A stretch of 64,000 nucleotides of DNA from an uncultured Bacteroides sp. (GTDB taxonomy: Bacteria; Bacteroidota; Bacteroidia; Bacteroidales; Bacteroidaceae), in assembly GCA_949289295.1 (NCBI GenBank), contig CASENM010000006.1:1-64000 (forward strand), in the 5' to 3' direction. The position numbers were made by a program, and so were the translations under genes. Below the pieces are notes generated by a model. That model saw only the letters and a list, made by a program, of their open reading frames with translations, was not told where the DNA came from and did no database searches. How positions within the stretch are numbered: the first letter of the stretch is position 1; the number at the start of each line of letters is the position of its first letter. Of the stretch, positions 55,117 to 64,000 are shown in pieces.

Positions 55117-56385
55117 ATGAAAGTAGATGTTTTATTAGGTTTGCAATGGGGTGATGAAGGCAAAGGAAAAGTGGTTGATGTGCTGACTCCTCATTATGAT
55201 GTGGTGGCCCGGTTTCAAGGAGGGCCGAATGCCGGTCATACGCTTGAATTTGAAGAGCAGAAGTATGTGCTCCGGTCTATTCCTTCCGGAATTTTTCAGG
55301 GCGACAAGATAAATATCATAGGCAATGGGGTTGTGTTGGACCCGGCTTTGTTCAAGGCCGAAGCGGAGGCTCTTGAAGCTAGCGGACATCCGTTGAAGGA
55401 GCGTCTGCACATTTCAAAGAAAGCTCATTTGATTTTACCGACACATCGTGTTTTGGATGCGGCGTATGAAGCGGCCAAGGGCGCAGATAAAGTGGGTACC
55501 ACAGGAAAAGGCATAGGCCCGACTTATACGGATAAAGTGAGTCGCAATGGTTTGCGGGTGGGGGATATACTGCATAATTTTGATGAAAAATATGCAGCGG
55601 CAAAGGCTCGCCACGACAAGATTCTCAAAAGCTTGAATTATGATTACGATGTTACCGAGTTGGAGAAACAATGGATGGAAGGCATTGAATATTTGCGTCA
55701 ATTCCATCTGGTTGACAGTGAGCATGAAGTGAATAGGCTGTTGAAGGACGGAAAAAGTATCCTTTGCGAAGGTGCACAAGGAACCATGTTGGATGTGGAT
55801 TTTGGTTCCTATCCTTTTGTCACTTCTTCAAACACTATCTGTGCCGGAGCATGTACAGGATTAGGGCTTGGTCCGAACAAAATAGGTGATGTGTATGGAA
55901 TCATGAAAGCTTATTGTACCCGTGTAGGGGCTGGCCCGTTCCCGACAGAATTGTTTGATGAGACAGGAAAGACCATCCGTGATTTGGGACATGAATATGG
56001 GGCGGTAACAGGCCGTGAACGGCGTTGTGGCTGGATTGACTTGGTAGCGCTCCGTTATGCGATTATGATAAATGGCGTGACGAAGTTGATTTTGATGAAG
56101 AGCGATGTACTCGATGGATTTGATACTGTCAAAGCTTGTGTGGCCTATCGGGTGAACGGAGAGGAAATCGATTATTTCCCGTACGATATCAGTGAAGGAA
56201 TCGAGCCTGTGTATGCGGAACTGCCGGGGTGGAAAACTGATATGACCAAGATGACAAGTGAAGATGAGTTCCCTGAAGAATTTAATGCGTATATTACTTT
56301 TCTGGAGGAACAGTTGGAAACTCCTATCAAGATTGTGTCCGTAGGTCCTGACCGTGCGCAGACAATCGAACGGTATGTAGACTGA
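55117..56385 (+). CDS. purA: Adenylosuccinate synthetase
   Basis: 422 residues, complete. It joins IMP and aspartate with GTP to make adenylosuccinate, the first step from IMP to AMP. Motifs: GLQWGDEGKGK (phosphate loop, N-terminus), GGPNAGHTLEF, TTGKGIGPTYTDK, LCEGAQGTMLDVDFGSYPFVTSSN and GAVTGRERRCGWIDLVALRYA. Cytoplasmic. A terminator follows at 56415. Confidence 0.98.
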   Translation: MKVDVLLGLQWGDEGKGKVVDVLTPHYDVVARFQGGPNAGHTLEFEEQKYVLRSIPSGIFQGDKINIIGNGVVLDPALFKAEAEALEASGHPLKERLHISKKAHLILPTHRVLDAAYEAAKGADKVGTTGKGIGPTYTDKVSRNGLRVGDILHNFDEKYAAAKARHDKILKSLNYDYDVTELEKQWMEGIEYLRQFHLVDSEHEVNRLLKDGKSILCEGAQGTMLDVDFGSYPFVTSSNTICAGACTGLGLGPNKIGDVYGIMKAYCTRVGAGPFPTELFDETGKTIRDLGHEYGAVTGRERRCGWIDLVALRYAIMINGVTKLILMKSDVLDGFDTVKACVAYRVNGEEIDYFPYDISEGIEPVYAELPGWKTDMTKMTSEDEFPEEFNAYITFLEEQLETPIKIVSVGPDRAQTIERYVD

Positions 56386-56414
56386 TAACTAATTGTTTGT
56401 TTACTATATATGGG

Positions 56415-56451
56415 AATCTCCTGTGCAGTGAGTGTACGGGAGATTTTTTTT
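56415..56451 (+). terminator. Rho-independent terminator after purA
   Basis: AATCTCC (56415-56421) pairs with GGAGATT (56439-56445), then a run of T to 56451. Confidence 0.85.
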
Positions 56452-56534
56452 CGTTCGGTGGTCAATAATACCGGACGGTGGGGGAAAAAAACAAACGAAA
56501 TGGATTTTTTCTTTTATTTGTGGTTATAATATTA

Positions 56535-56542
56535 TATATTTG
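56535..56542 (+). promoter_or_regulatory. Probable -7 box of the mannosidase cluster
   Basis: TATATTTG fits TAnnTTTG; a TTTG at 56517-56520 is only 14 nt upstream, shorter than usual. The gap to the first GH92 start is about 108 nt, leaving room for a regulated leader. Confidence 0.45.
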
Positions 56543-56650
56543 GACACTATTTCCTGACAAAGGAAAGGGGATTGCTTTGCGGGTAGGCGAAGGTCTCCTG
56601 GCTGATATGGTAAATCCATGAATTACACTTATGATAAATTGACAAATGTT

Positions 56651-58870
56651 ATGAGAATGAAAGTTTTGCCAGTCTGCACGCTCTTTTTTGCTTTGGCGGC
56701 GTGTACTACAACCCAACAGTCTTCGTCGGATGAAGACTATACTCAATATGTAAATCCGTTGATTGGAACGGATTTTACAGGAAACACCTATCCGGGTGCG
56801 CAAGTGCCGTTCGGAATGGTGCAATTGAGTCCGGACAACGGGCTTCCCGGCTGGGATCGTATTGCCGGCTATTTTTATCCGGACAGTACAATTGCCGGTT
56901 TCAGTCACACGCATTTGTCGGGTACCGGTGCCGGTGACTTGTATGACATTTCATTTATGCCGGTGACCTTGCCGTATAAGGAAGCGGAAGCTCCTTTGGG
57001 CATCCATTCCAAATTCTCGCACGAAAATGAGACCGCTTCAGCCGGGTATTATCAGGTGAGGCTGAATGATTATGACATCAATGTGGAACTGACAGCAACT
57101 CCTCGTTGCGGTGTGCAACGGTACACTTTCCCCAAAGCTGAGTCGGCTATTCTGCTGAATCTGGAGAAAGCCATGAACTGGGATGCCACGTTGGATTCCC
57201 ATATCGAGGCAGTCGATTCGGTGACGGTACGCGGTTACCGTTTCTCAGACGGTTGGGCACGCAACCAGAAGATTTATTTTTGTACACGCTTCTCACGCCC
57301 GTTCTCGAAAATGTCAGTTGATTCCACTGAAATCAAGAAGGACGGAAAGCGTATAGGAAAAGGAGTGGTGGCGCGCTTTGATTATCCGACTCAGGACGGT
57401 GATCAGATAACTCTTGTTACTGCCATATCGGGAGTAAGTATGGAGAGTGCGGCCAAGAATCTGCAGGCTGAGGCTCCGGACAATGATTTCGACGCTTATC
57501 TGCAGAAAGCAAAGAATTCCTGGAACAGTGAACTTTCAAGAATCAAGGTTGAGTCTGACAATAAGGATGATAAGACTGTGTTCTATACAGCCCTGTATCA
57601 CAGTATGCTTGCTCCGACCATCTACAGTGATGTGGACGGAAGCTATTATGGACCGGATGGAAAGATTCATCAGACTGACGGCTGGACAAACTATAGTACA
57701 TTCTCTTTATGGGACACTTATCGTGCGGCACATCCGCTCTTTACGCTGGTAGATCCTGCACGCACGAACGATATGATCAAATCGTTCCTGGCTTTTTATG
57801 ACCAGAACGGACGTCTTCCGGTGTGGAATTTCTATGGCGTGGAAACGGACATGATGATCGGCTATCATTCTGTTCCGGTTATCGTGGACGCTTATCTGAA
57901 GGGTATCGGTGATTTTGATGCGGAAAAGGCATTGGCCGCTTGTGTGGCGACCGCTAACCTGGATGACTATCGTGATATAGGCACCTATAAGAAGATGGGC
58001 TATATTCCTTATGATTTGCACGATCCGTCGGCAGGGGAGAACTGGTCGCTTTCGAAGACTTTGGAATACGCTTTCGATGATTATTGTATTGCGGAGATGG
58101 CCAATAAGATGGGCAAGAAAGATATAGCGGACGAGTTCTATGCCCGTTCCATGAACTATAAGAATGTGTACAATCCGGCTACTTCGTTTATGCAGCCGCG
58201 CGCCAAGGACGGTAAGTTTATTGAGAATTTCAATGCGGAAGACTACACCGCACATATCTGTGAAAGTAACGCATGGCAGTATTTCTGGTCTGTGCAGCAT
58301 GATGTGGAAGGATTGATTGAACTGGTGGGAGGAAATGAGCGCTTTATTCAGAAACTCGACAGCATGTTTACGTATCATCCTACCGACAAGAGCAAGCTTC
58401 CTATTTTCAGTACAGGCATGATCGGACAATATGCGCATGGAAATGAGCCGGGACATCATGTGGCTTATCTTTATAATGCGGTGGGAGAGCCTTGGAATAC
58501 TCAGAAATATGTGAGCCAGATTATGCATACCTTATATACGAATACGCCGGACGGTCTGTGCGGAAATGAGGATTGTGGCCAGATGTCTGCGTGGTATGTG
58601 TTCAGTGCGATGGGATTCTATCCTGTCAATCCGGTTTCCTTGACTTATGAGATCGGTACTCCGGTGTTCCCGAAAATGGAACTTTCCTTGTCGGATGGTA
58701 AGACGTTTACTGTAATCGCCAGGAACGTGAGCAAGGAGAACTGTTATATCCAATCGGTGAAACTGAACGGCGAACCTTACGACAAGAGTTACATCACTCA
58801 TGGACAGATTATGGAAGGAGCTACCTTAGAACTGGAAATGGGTAGTGCACCTGGACAAAAATGGTATTGA
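56651..58870 (+). CDS. GH92 alpha-mannosidase lipoprotein
   Basis: 739 residues from ATG 56651 (ATG 56657 also possible). The start MRMKVLPVCTLFFALAAC is a lipoprotein signal with lipobox LAAC. GH92 hallmarks: YVNPLIGTDFTGNTYPGAQVPFG, GFSHTHLSGTGAGD, the (alpha/alpha)6 barrel with SLWDTYRAAHPLFTL and GNEDCGQMSAWYVFSAMGFYP. GH92 enzymes are calcium-dependent inverting exo-alpha-mannosidases (1,2-, 1,3-, 1,4- or 1,6-linkages); the linkage cannot be assigned by eye. It is first in a run of GH92, GH92, MFS, GH130 and GH92. Confidence 0.93.
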   Translation: MRMKVLPVCTLFFALAACTTTQQSSSDEDYTQYVNPLIGTDFTGNTYPGAQVPFGMVQLSPDNGLPGWDRIAGYFYPDSTIAGFSHTHLSGTGAGDLYDISFMPVTLPYKEAEAPLGIHSKFSHENETASAGYYQVRLNDYDINVELTATPRCGVQRYTFPKAESAILLNLEKAMNWDATLDSHIEAVDSVTVRGYRFSDGWARNQKIYFCTRFSRPFSKMSVDSTEIKKDGKRIGKGVVARFDYPTQDGDQITLVTAISGVSMESAAKNLQAEAPDNDFDAYLQKAKNSWNSELSRIKVESDNKDDKTVFYTALYHSMLAPTIYSDVDGSYYGPDGKIHQTDGWTNYSTFSLWDTYRAAHPLFTLVDPARTNDMIKSFLAFYDQNGRLPVWNFYGVETDMMIGYHSVPVIVDAYLKGIGDFDAEKALAACVATANLDDYRDIGTYKKMGYIPYDLHDPSAGENWSLSKTLEYAFDDYCIAEMANKMGKKDIADEFYARSMNYKNVYNPATSFMQPRAKDGKFIENFNAEDYTAHICESNAWQYFWSVQHDVEGLIELVGGNERFIQKLDSMFTYHPTDKSKLPIFSTGMIGQYAHGNEPGHHVAYLYNAVGEPWNTQKYVSQIMHTLYTNTPDGLCGNEDCGQMSAWYVFSAMGFYPVNPVSLTYEIGTPVFPKMELSLSDGKTFTVIARNVSKENCYIQSVKLNGEPYDKSYITHGQIMEGATLELEMGSAPGQKWY

Positions 58871-58926
58871 AATAACATTAACCGATTCCCCGCAAGGGAA
58901 GAAAACCATAAAAAATATCAGACGTC

Positions 58927-61206
58927 ATGAAAAAACGATCTTTAATTTTCATTTTACTGGCTGGCCTGTTCAATTTTGTACAGGCCGTGAATTATGCTGA
59001 TTATGTTAACCCGTTAGTGGGTACGCAATCAACATTTGAATTGTCGACAGGTAATACGTATCCCGCAATCTCTCGGCCGTGGGGTATGAATTTCTGGACT
59101 CCGCAAACTGGAAAGATGGGCGACGGGTGGCAATATACTTACACTGCCACCAAGATACGTGGCTTCAAGCAGACTCATCAGCCGAGTCCATGGATTAATG
59201 ACTACGGACAGTTTTCCATCATGCCGATGGTCAACAAACCGGAGTTTGACGAGAACAAACGTGCCAGCTGGTTTGCCCATAAGGGAGAGACAGCCAAGGC
59301 GTATTATTATAAGGTATATTTGGCAGAATACGATATCGTAACGGAAATGAGCCCGACAGAACGTGCTGTGATGTTCCGTTTCACTTTTCCGGAAAACGAG
59401 CATTCTTACATTGCTGTAGACGCGTTCGACAATGGCTCGTATGTAAAGATTGACAAGGCTAACAACCGTATCATCGGATATTCTACCCGGAATAGCGGAG
59501 GAGTGCCTGCCAATTTCAAGAATTATTTTGTCATAGAGTTTGACAAGCCGTTTACTTATCAGGCTACAGTGGCAGACAGTGTTCTTCAGGAGAACGGAAC
59601 CGAGCAGCAGGCTGATCATGCCGGAGCTATCATTGGTTTCAGCACCCGTAAGGGAGAGGTCGTTCATGCCCGGGTGGCTTCTTCATTCATCAGTTATGAA
59701 CAGGCTGAGCAGAATCTGAAAGAACTGGGGAACGATTCGTTTGATGCATTGGTACAAAAAGGAAAAGACGCATGGAATGAGGTGTTGGGACGTATAGAAG
59801 TGGATGGAGGAAATCTTGACCAATACCGCACGTTCTATTCCTGTCTCTATCGTTCATTGCTCTTCCCTCGTAAGTTTTATGAAATAGATAAGAACGGCCA
59901 GGTGCTTCATTATAGCCCTTATAACGGAGAAGTGTTGCCGGGATATATGTACACCGATACGGGTTTCTGGGACACATTCCGTTGTCTGTTCCCTTTGCTG
60001 AACCTGATGTACCCTTCTGTCAACAAGGAAATTCAGGAAGGACTGATCAACACATATAAAGAAAGCGGTTTCTTCCCTGAATGGGCGAGTCCCGGTCATC
60101 GTGGCTGTATGGTCGGCAATAATTCGGCTTCCATCTTGGTCGATGCTTATCTGAAAGGTGTGAAGGTGGAAGACGTGGAGACGCTCTATAAAGGTTTGAT
60201 TTATGGTACGGAACATGTGCATCCGGAAGTTTCTTCTACCGGACGTCTGGGCCATGAGTATTACAATAAGCTCGGTTATGTGCCGTACGATGTGGATATC
60301 AAGGAAAACGCAGCCCGTACATTGGAGTATGCTTACGATGACTGGTGTATCTATCAGTTGGCCAAACAGCTTGACAGGCCGAAGAAAGAAGTAAAACTCT
60401 TTGCCAAGCGTGCCATGAATTACAAGAATCTTTTTGATCCGGAAAGCAAGCTGATGCGTGGAAAGAACGCTGACGGAACCTTCCAGTCACCCTTCTCGCC
60501 GTTGAAATGGGGAGATGCGTTTACTGAAGGAAACAGCTGGCATTATTCATGGTCGGTATTCCATGATCCTCAAGGATTGATTGATTTGATGGGAGGGGAT
60601 GACGTGTTTGTGTCGATGATGGATTCCGTATTCTCCGTACCTCCTATTTTTGACGACAGTTATTATGGCTTCCCGATTCATGAGATCCGTGAGATGACAG
60701 TTATGAACATGGGTAATTATGCGCATGGAAACCAGCCTGTACAGCACATGATTTATCTTTATAACTATGCCAAACAGCCTTGGAAGGCACAGTATTGGTT
60801 ACGTCAGGTAATGGACAGGATGTACACTCCGACTCCTGACGGTTATTGTGGTGACGAAGATAATGGCCAGACTTCCGCATGGTATGTGTTCTCTGCTTTG
60901 GGATTCTATCCGGTTTGCCCGGGAACAGACCAGTATGTGCTGGGGGCTCCGCTGTTCAAAAAAGCCACACTTCATTTTGAAAATGGCAAGACTCTGGTTA
61001 TCGATGCTCCTGAGAACAGTGATACGAACATCTATATGGAAAACATGAAGGTGAACGGTCAGGACTATACGAAAAATTATATCACTCATTCCACTTTACA
61101 GAATGGAGGAACTGTGGAAATTTCCATGGGCAGCCAGCCTAACAAGTCGAGAGGTGTTGCTCCGGAAGATGCTCCCTATTCTTTCAGTAAGGAAGTGAAA
61201 GACTAA
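58927..61206 (+). CDS. GH92 alpha-mannosidase, secreted
   Basis: 759 residues with signal peptide (SLIFILLAGLFNFVQA), no lipobox. Family motifs: YADYVNPLVGTQSTFELSTGNTYP, GFKQTHQPSPWINDYGQFS, SASTGFWDTFR-like TDTGFWDTFRCLFPLLNLM, GDEDNGQTSAWYVFSALGFYP. It differs from the first GH92 at several active-site neighbours (EDNGQTSAW versus EDCGQMSAW; HQPSPW versus HLSGTG), which suggests another linkage specificity. It sits 56 bp after the first and 11 bp before the MFS gene. Confidence 0.93.
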   Translation: MKKRSLIFILLAGLFNFVQAVNYADYVNPLVGTQSTFELSTGNTYPAISRPWGMNFWTPQTGKMGDGWQYTYTATKIRGFKQTHQPSPWINDYGQFSIMPMVNKPEFDENKRASWFAHKGETAKAYYYKVYLAEYDIVTEMSPTERAVMFRFTFPENEHSYIAVDAFDNGSYVKIDKANNRIIGYSTRNSGGVPANFKNYFVIEFDKPFTYQATVADSVLQENGTEQQADHAGAIIGFSTRKGEVVHARVASSFISYEQAEQNLKELGNDSFDALVQKGKDAWNEVLGRIEVDGGNLDQYRTFYSCLYRSLLFPRKFYEIDKNGQVLHYSPYNGEVLPGYMYTDTGFWDTFRCLFPLLNLMYPSVNKEIQEGLINTYKESGFFPEWASPGHRGCMVGNNSASILVDAYLKGVKVEDVETLYKGLIYGTEHVHPEVSSTGRLGHEYYNKLGYVPYDVDIKENAARTLEYAYDDWCIYQLAKQLDRPKKEVKLFAKRAMNYKNLFDPESKLMRGKNADGTFQSPFSPLKWGDAFTEGNSWHYSWSVFHDPQGLIDLMGGDDVFVSMMDSVFSVPPIFDDSYYGFPIHEIREMTVMNMGNYAHGNQPVQHMIYLYNYAKQPWKAQYWLRQVMDRMYTPTPDGYCGDEDNGQTSAWYVFSALGFYPVCPGTDQYVLGAPLFKKATLHFENGKTLVIDAPENSDTNIYMENMKVNGQDYTKNYITHSTLQNGGTVEISMGSQPNKSRGVAPEDAPYSFSKEVKD

Positions 61207-61217
61207 AGGAGACGGTT

Positions 61218-62585
61218 ATGGCAGAGAATCAAATGCATACAACAAAAAAAAGAAGTCCTATCACATGGGTGCCCACCGCATATTTTGCGATGGGACTTCC
61301 CTTTGTGGTCTTGAATATGGTGACAGTCCTGATGTTCAAGGGACTGGGAGTGGAAGACAAGCTGATTACTTTCTGGACCTCGCTCATCCTGCTTCCATGG
61401 ACATTGAAGCCGTTGTGGAGTCCGTTTCTTGAACTGTTCAAGACGAAAAAGTTCTTTGTGGTAATTACACAGCTGATTACGGGTGTGACTTTCGGGCTGG
61501 TCGCTTTCTCCTTGAATCTTCCGCATTTTTTCAGCATAGCCATTGCGTTGTTGGCGGTCATCGCTTTCAGTGGCGCGACTCATGACATCGCGTGCGACGG
61601 AGTGTATATGAGCGAACTGTCTACTTCCGAACAGGCGAAATATATCGGCTGGCAGGGTGCGTTCTATAACATAGCCAAGATTGTGGCTACCGGCGGACTG
61701 GTGTATCTGGCTGGATACGCGATTGAGCAGTTTGCGGGAGGAAGCACGGATTCGGAAGTGATTCTGGGCGCCAACCGCAAGGCATGGATGCTGATTATGG
61801 CGATTATGTGCGGAGTGATGGTTTTGTTGGGTATCTACCATATCTTCATGCTTCCTTCCGGCGAGAAGCGGAAAGGCGAAGAGGGACGCACCGCCAAGCA
61901 GGTCTGGCATGAGTTGGTCCAGGTTTTGGCCGACTTTTTCCGGAAGAGCCACATCGTATATTATCTCTTTTTCATTATTCTTTATCGTTTTGCCGAGGGA
62001 TTTGTGATGAAAATCGTACCTTTGTTCCTGAAAGCTGACAGGGCAATGGGAGGATTGGGCCTGAGCGAGAAGGAAATCGGATTGTATTATGGTACATACG
62101 GTGCGGCGGCCTTTGTGTTAGGTTCCTTGCTGGCAGGATATTACATCTCTGCACGTGGGTTGAAGAAATCGTTGTTCTCGTTGTGTTGCATATTCAACCT
62201 GCCGTTTGTAGTATATGCGCTTCTGGCTACATTCCAGCCGGAAAGCGGCATTCTGATATGTAGCGGCATTGTGTTCGAATATTTCGGATACGGGTTCGGT
62301 TTCGTGGGCCTGACCTTGTTCATGATGCAGCAGGTGGCTCCGGGTAAGCACCAGATGGCGCATTATGCCTTTGCCTCAGGTATCATGAATCTGGGAGTGA
62401 TGTTCCCCGGAATGTTGAGCGGATGGGTTTGTGAAGTATTGGGCGAGTGGTTTGACAAACCGGGCGGTTATGAGCCGTTCTTCATCTTTGTGTTGATTGC
62501 CACTATCCCGGCGTTTCTGATAACGTATTTCGTCCCGTTCAAGTATGCTCCTGACGGTAGTTTGCTGAAAGGTGAGAGAGAATAA
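61218..62585 (+). CDS. MFS transporter (AmpG-like), probable sugar importer
   Basis: 455 residues with about 12 hydrophobic helices (WVPTAYFAMGLPFVVLNMV; HFFSIAIALLAVIAFSGATHDIACDG; FFIILYRFAEGFVMKIVPLFL; FVGLTLFMMQQV). ATHDIACDGVYM is the segment in which AmpG-type carriers have DIAxD. Its place between GH92 and GH130 genes, 11 bp after the GH92, suggests it carries the mannose-containing product into the cytoplasm for the GH130 enzyme. GGAG lies 8 bp before the start. Confidence 0.87.
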   Translation: MAENQMHTTKKRSPITWVPTAYFAMGLPFVVLNMVTVLMFKGLGVEDKLITFWTSLILLPWTLKPLWSPFLELFKTKKFFVVITQLITGVTFGLVAFSLNLPHFFSIAIALLAVIAFSGATHDIACDGVYMSELSTSEQAKYIGWQGAFYNIAKIVATGGLVYLAGYAIEQFAGGSTDSEVILGANRKAWMLIMAIMCGVMVLLGIYHIFMLPSGEKRKGEEGRTAKQVWHELVQVLADFFRKSHIVYYLFFIILYRFAEGFVMKIVPLFLKADRAMGGLGLSEKEIGLYYGTYGAAAFVLGSLLAGYYISARGLKKSLFSLCCIFNLPFVVYALLATFQPESGILICSGIVFEYFGYGFGFVGLTLFMMQQVAPGKHQMAHYAFASGIMNLGVMFPGMLSGWVCEVLGEWFDKPGGYEPFFIFVLIATIPAFLITYFVPFKYAPDGSLLKGERE

Positions 62586-62641
62586 GATAATCTTTTTATA
62601 AATAATTGATTATAAACGATTAATTTTTAAATTTGGAAAGT

Positions 62642-63613
62642 ATGGTAGATAAAATGAAAATGCCGTGGGAAGACCGTCCGGCGGGTTGTACAGATGTGAT
62701 GTGGCGTTATTCGAAGAATCCTGTAATCGGTCGTTATGACATTCCTTCTTCAAACAGCATCTTCAATAGCGCGGTCGTGCCTTTTGGCGAGGGTTTTGCC
62801 GGAGTGTTCCGTTGTGACAACAAGGCGGTGCAGATGAATATCTTTGCCGGCTTCAGTAAAGACGGTATCCATTGGGAAATCGAACATGAGCCGATAAAGT
62901 TTAAGGCTGGCAATACCGACATGATTGAATCGGACTACAAGTATGACCCGCGTGTGACATGGATTGAGGACCGTTATTGGATTACTTGGTGTAACGGTTA
63001 TCATGGACCTACAATCGGAATCGGCTACACATTCGACTTCAAGGAGTTTTATCAATGTGAGAACGCATTCCTTCCGTTTAACCGCAATGGCGTGCTGTTC
63101 CCTCAGAAGATCAACGGCAAGTATGCGATGCTGAGTCGTCCGAGCGACAACGGACATACGCCTTTCGGTGACATTTACATCAGTTATAGTCCGGATATGA
63201 AATATTGGGGTGAGCACCGTTGTGTGATGAAAGTGACTCCGTTTGAGGAAAGTGCATGGCAGTGCACGAAAATCGGCGCGGGTTCCGTTCCGTTCCTTAC
63301 AGATGCGGGATGGCTTCTGTTCTATCATGGTGTGATCACTACCTGCAACGGATACCGTTACACGATGGGTGCGGCCATCTTGGACAAGGATAATCCGGAA
63401 AAGGCATTGTACCGTACGCGCGAGTACATCTTGGGTCCGGCCGCTCCGTATGAACTGCAGGGTGATGTGCCTAATGTGGTGTTCCCGTGTGCGGCTTTGG
63501 AAGATGGAGAGCGTGTGGCCGTATATTACGGTGCCGCGGATACTGTGGTTGGAATGGCATTCGGTTACATTTCTGAGATCATTGATTTCGTGAAACGGAA
63601 CTCTATCCTTTGA
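62642..63613 (+). CDS. GH130 beta-mannoside phosphorylase
   Basis: 323 residues from ATG 62642; the frame has an upstream TTG that is less likely. The five-bladed propeller of GH130 is recognisable: [39 protein letters not shown] (with the Asp-Pro-Arg motif), [40 protein letters not shown] and [16 protein letters not shown]130 enzymes of Bacteroides split beta-1,4-mannosyl-GlcNAc or mannosyl-glucose with phosphate to mannose-1-phosphate. No signal peptide, so cytoplasmic, downstream of import. Mannosyl-GlcNAc from the N-glycan core is the likely substrate given the GH92 neighbours. Confidence 0.9.
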   Translation: MVDKMKMPWEDRPAGCTDVMWRYSKNPVIGRYDIPSSNSIFNSAVVPFGEGFAGVFRCDNKAVQMNIFAGFSKDGIHWEIEHEPIKFKAGNTDMIESDYKYDPRVTWIEDRYWITWCNGYHGPTIGIGYTFDFKEFYQCENAFLPFNRNGVLFPQKINGKYAMLSRPSDNGHTPFGDIYISYSPDMKYWGEHRCVMKVTPFEESAWQCTKIGAGSVPFLTDAGWLLFYHGVITTCNGYRYTMGAAILDKDNPEKALYRTREYILGPAAPYELQGDVPNVVFPCAALEDGERVAVYYGAADTVVGMAFGYISEIIDFVKRNSIL

Positions 63614-63727
63614 TTTTGCGTGTGGACCGTAGGGAGTATGATATGCCGGAGAGCGATGTGCTTGTGGCATTCCGTACTCTTTGCGGTCTGTCTTTTATAT
63701 TTCTATTCATTAATCTAATATCTGAAA

Positions 63728-64000
63728 ATGCGTATGAAACGATTGTTGGCCTGTCTGGCAGGTTGTGCCGCTTTCTTTTCCCTGTCGGCACAGGAACCTG
63801 CTGATTATGTGAACCCGTTTATCGGGACCACCAATTTCGGTACCTGTAATCCGGGTGCCATTTGTCCCAACGGCATGATGTCGGTGGTTCCTTTCAATGT
63901 GATGGGGTCTGATGAGAACACTTATGACAAGGATGCCCGTTGGTGGTCGACTCCTTATGAATACACCAACAGCTTTTTCACAGGATTCGCACATGTGAAT
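63728..64000 (+). CDS. GH92 alpha-mannosidase, 5' part (cut by window end)
   Basis: The frame from ATG 63728 stays open to base 64000 (91 codons; ATG 63734 also possible). It starts with a signal peptide, RLLACLAGCAAFFSLSAQ, followed by ADYVNPFIGTTNFGTCNPGA and CPNGMMSVVPFNVMG and the DARWWSTPYEYTN / FTGFAHVN region, all N-terminal GH92 hallmarks. It would be the third GH92 of the cluster; NFGTCNPGAICPNGM and the WWSTPYEY segment mark a different subtype from the two upstream. Confidence 0.85.
   Translation, partial: MRMKRLLACLAGCAAFFSLSAQEPADYVNPFIGTTNFGTCNPGAICPNGMMSVVPFNVMGSDENTYDKDARWWSTPYEYTNSFFTGFAHVN

Noticed and set aside
62628-62635. TAAATTTG as a promoter for the GH130 gene
   Set aside because: It ends only 6 nt before the start codon, so transcription would begin at the ATG, and no -33 box is visible. 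Read-through from the MFS gene is simpler.
63610-63804. Separate small gene after GH130
   Set aside because: Its frame has no family signal and overlaps the signal peptide of the third GH92 gene in another frame, which is far better supported.

Overview
The window reads as chromosomal DNA of a gut Bacteroidales (Bacteroides, Phocaeicola or a close relative). Reasons: a SusC/SusD pair, clustered GH92 mannosidases with a GH130 phosphorylase, a DUF4954 protein, a class I fumarase, and several promoters of the Bacteroidetes type (TTTG, about 20 nt, TAnnTTTG) with few Shine-Dalgarno sites. No rRNA, tRNA, CRISPR array, transposase or integrase was recognised.

Left part (1-17.9 kb) is ordinary core and accessory metabolism, all on the + strand: the 3' part of a SusC gene and its SusD partner, hflX, a DUF4954 protein, a secreted thioredoxin-like protein, fumarase, an ABC-F ATPase, an M13 peptidase lipoprotein, a YidE/AspT-type transporter and a nitroreductase. 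Clear terminators follow susD, fumarase, the M13 gene and the nitroreductase.

The centre (about 18.0-49.4 kb) is a visibly AT-richer island and the most interesting part. It holds a contractile secretion machine related to the Bacteroidetes type VI secretion system: a ClpV-like ATPase, sheath TssB and TssC (DUF5458 type), two Hcp tubes, a VgrG with a long N-terminal extension, a DUF4280 (PAAR-like) protein with a C-terminal toxin-like region and a probable immunity gene, and baseplate genes TssG?-TssK-TssE-TssF. Around it is a signalling circuit: a first Ser/Thr kinase, a PP2C phosphatase, five FHA proteins (one joined to a trypsin-like protease, one to a zinc ribbon, one to a pseudokinase), and two paralogous cassettes that each pair a membrane kinase carrying Sel1-like repeats with an exported WG-repeat-like protein, one cassette on each side of the structural genes. 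I see no TssJ/L/M and nothing I recognise as TssN-TssR, so the membrane anchor is missing or replaced. The layout suggests a phosphorylation-gated injection system with its own set of periplasmic proteins. Two similar hairpins (18001-18042 and 49414-49449) flank the island. A leader with a hairpin and a 17-codon ORF precedes it.

Right part (49.5-64 kb): recQ on the minus strand, then + strand genes for a short AraC-type regulator overlapping a dipeptidyl-peptidase III, an AlkD-like protein, a Fur-family regulator, purA, and a mannose-glycan cluster (GH92, GH92, MFS transporter, GH130, and the start of a third GH92 cut by the window end). The last cluster probably degrades high-mannose N-glycan or mannan fragments, imports the products and phosphorolyses a mannoside.
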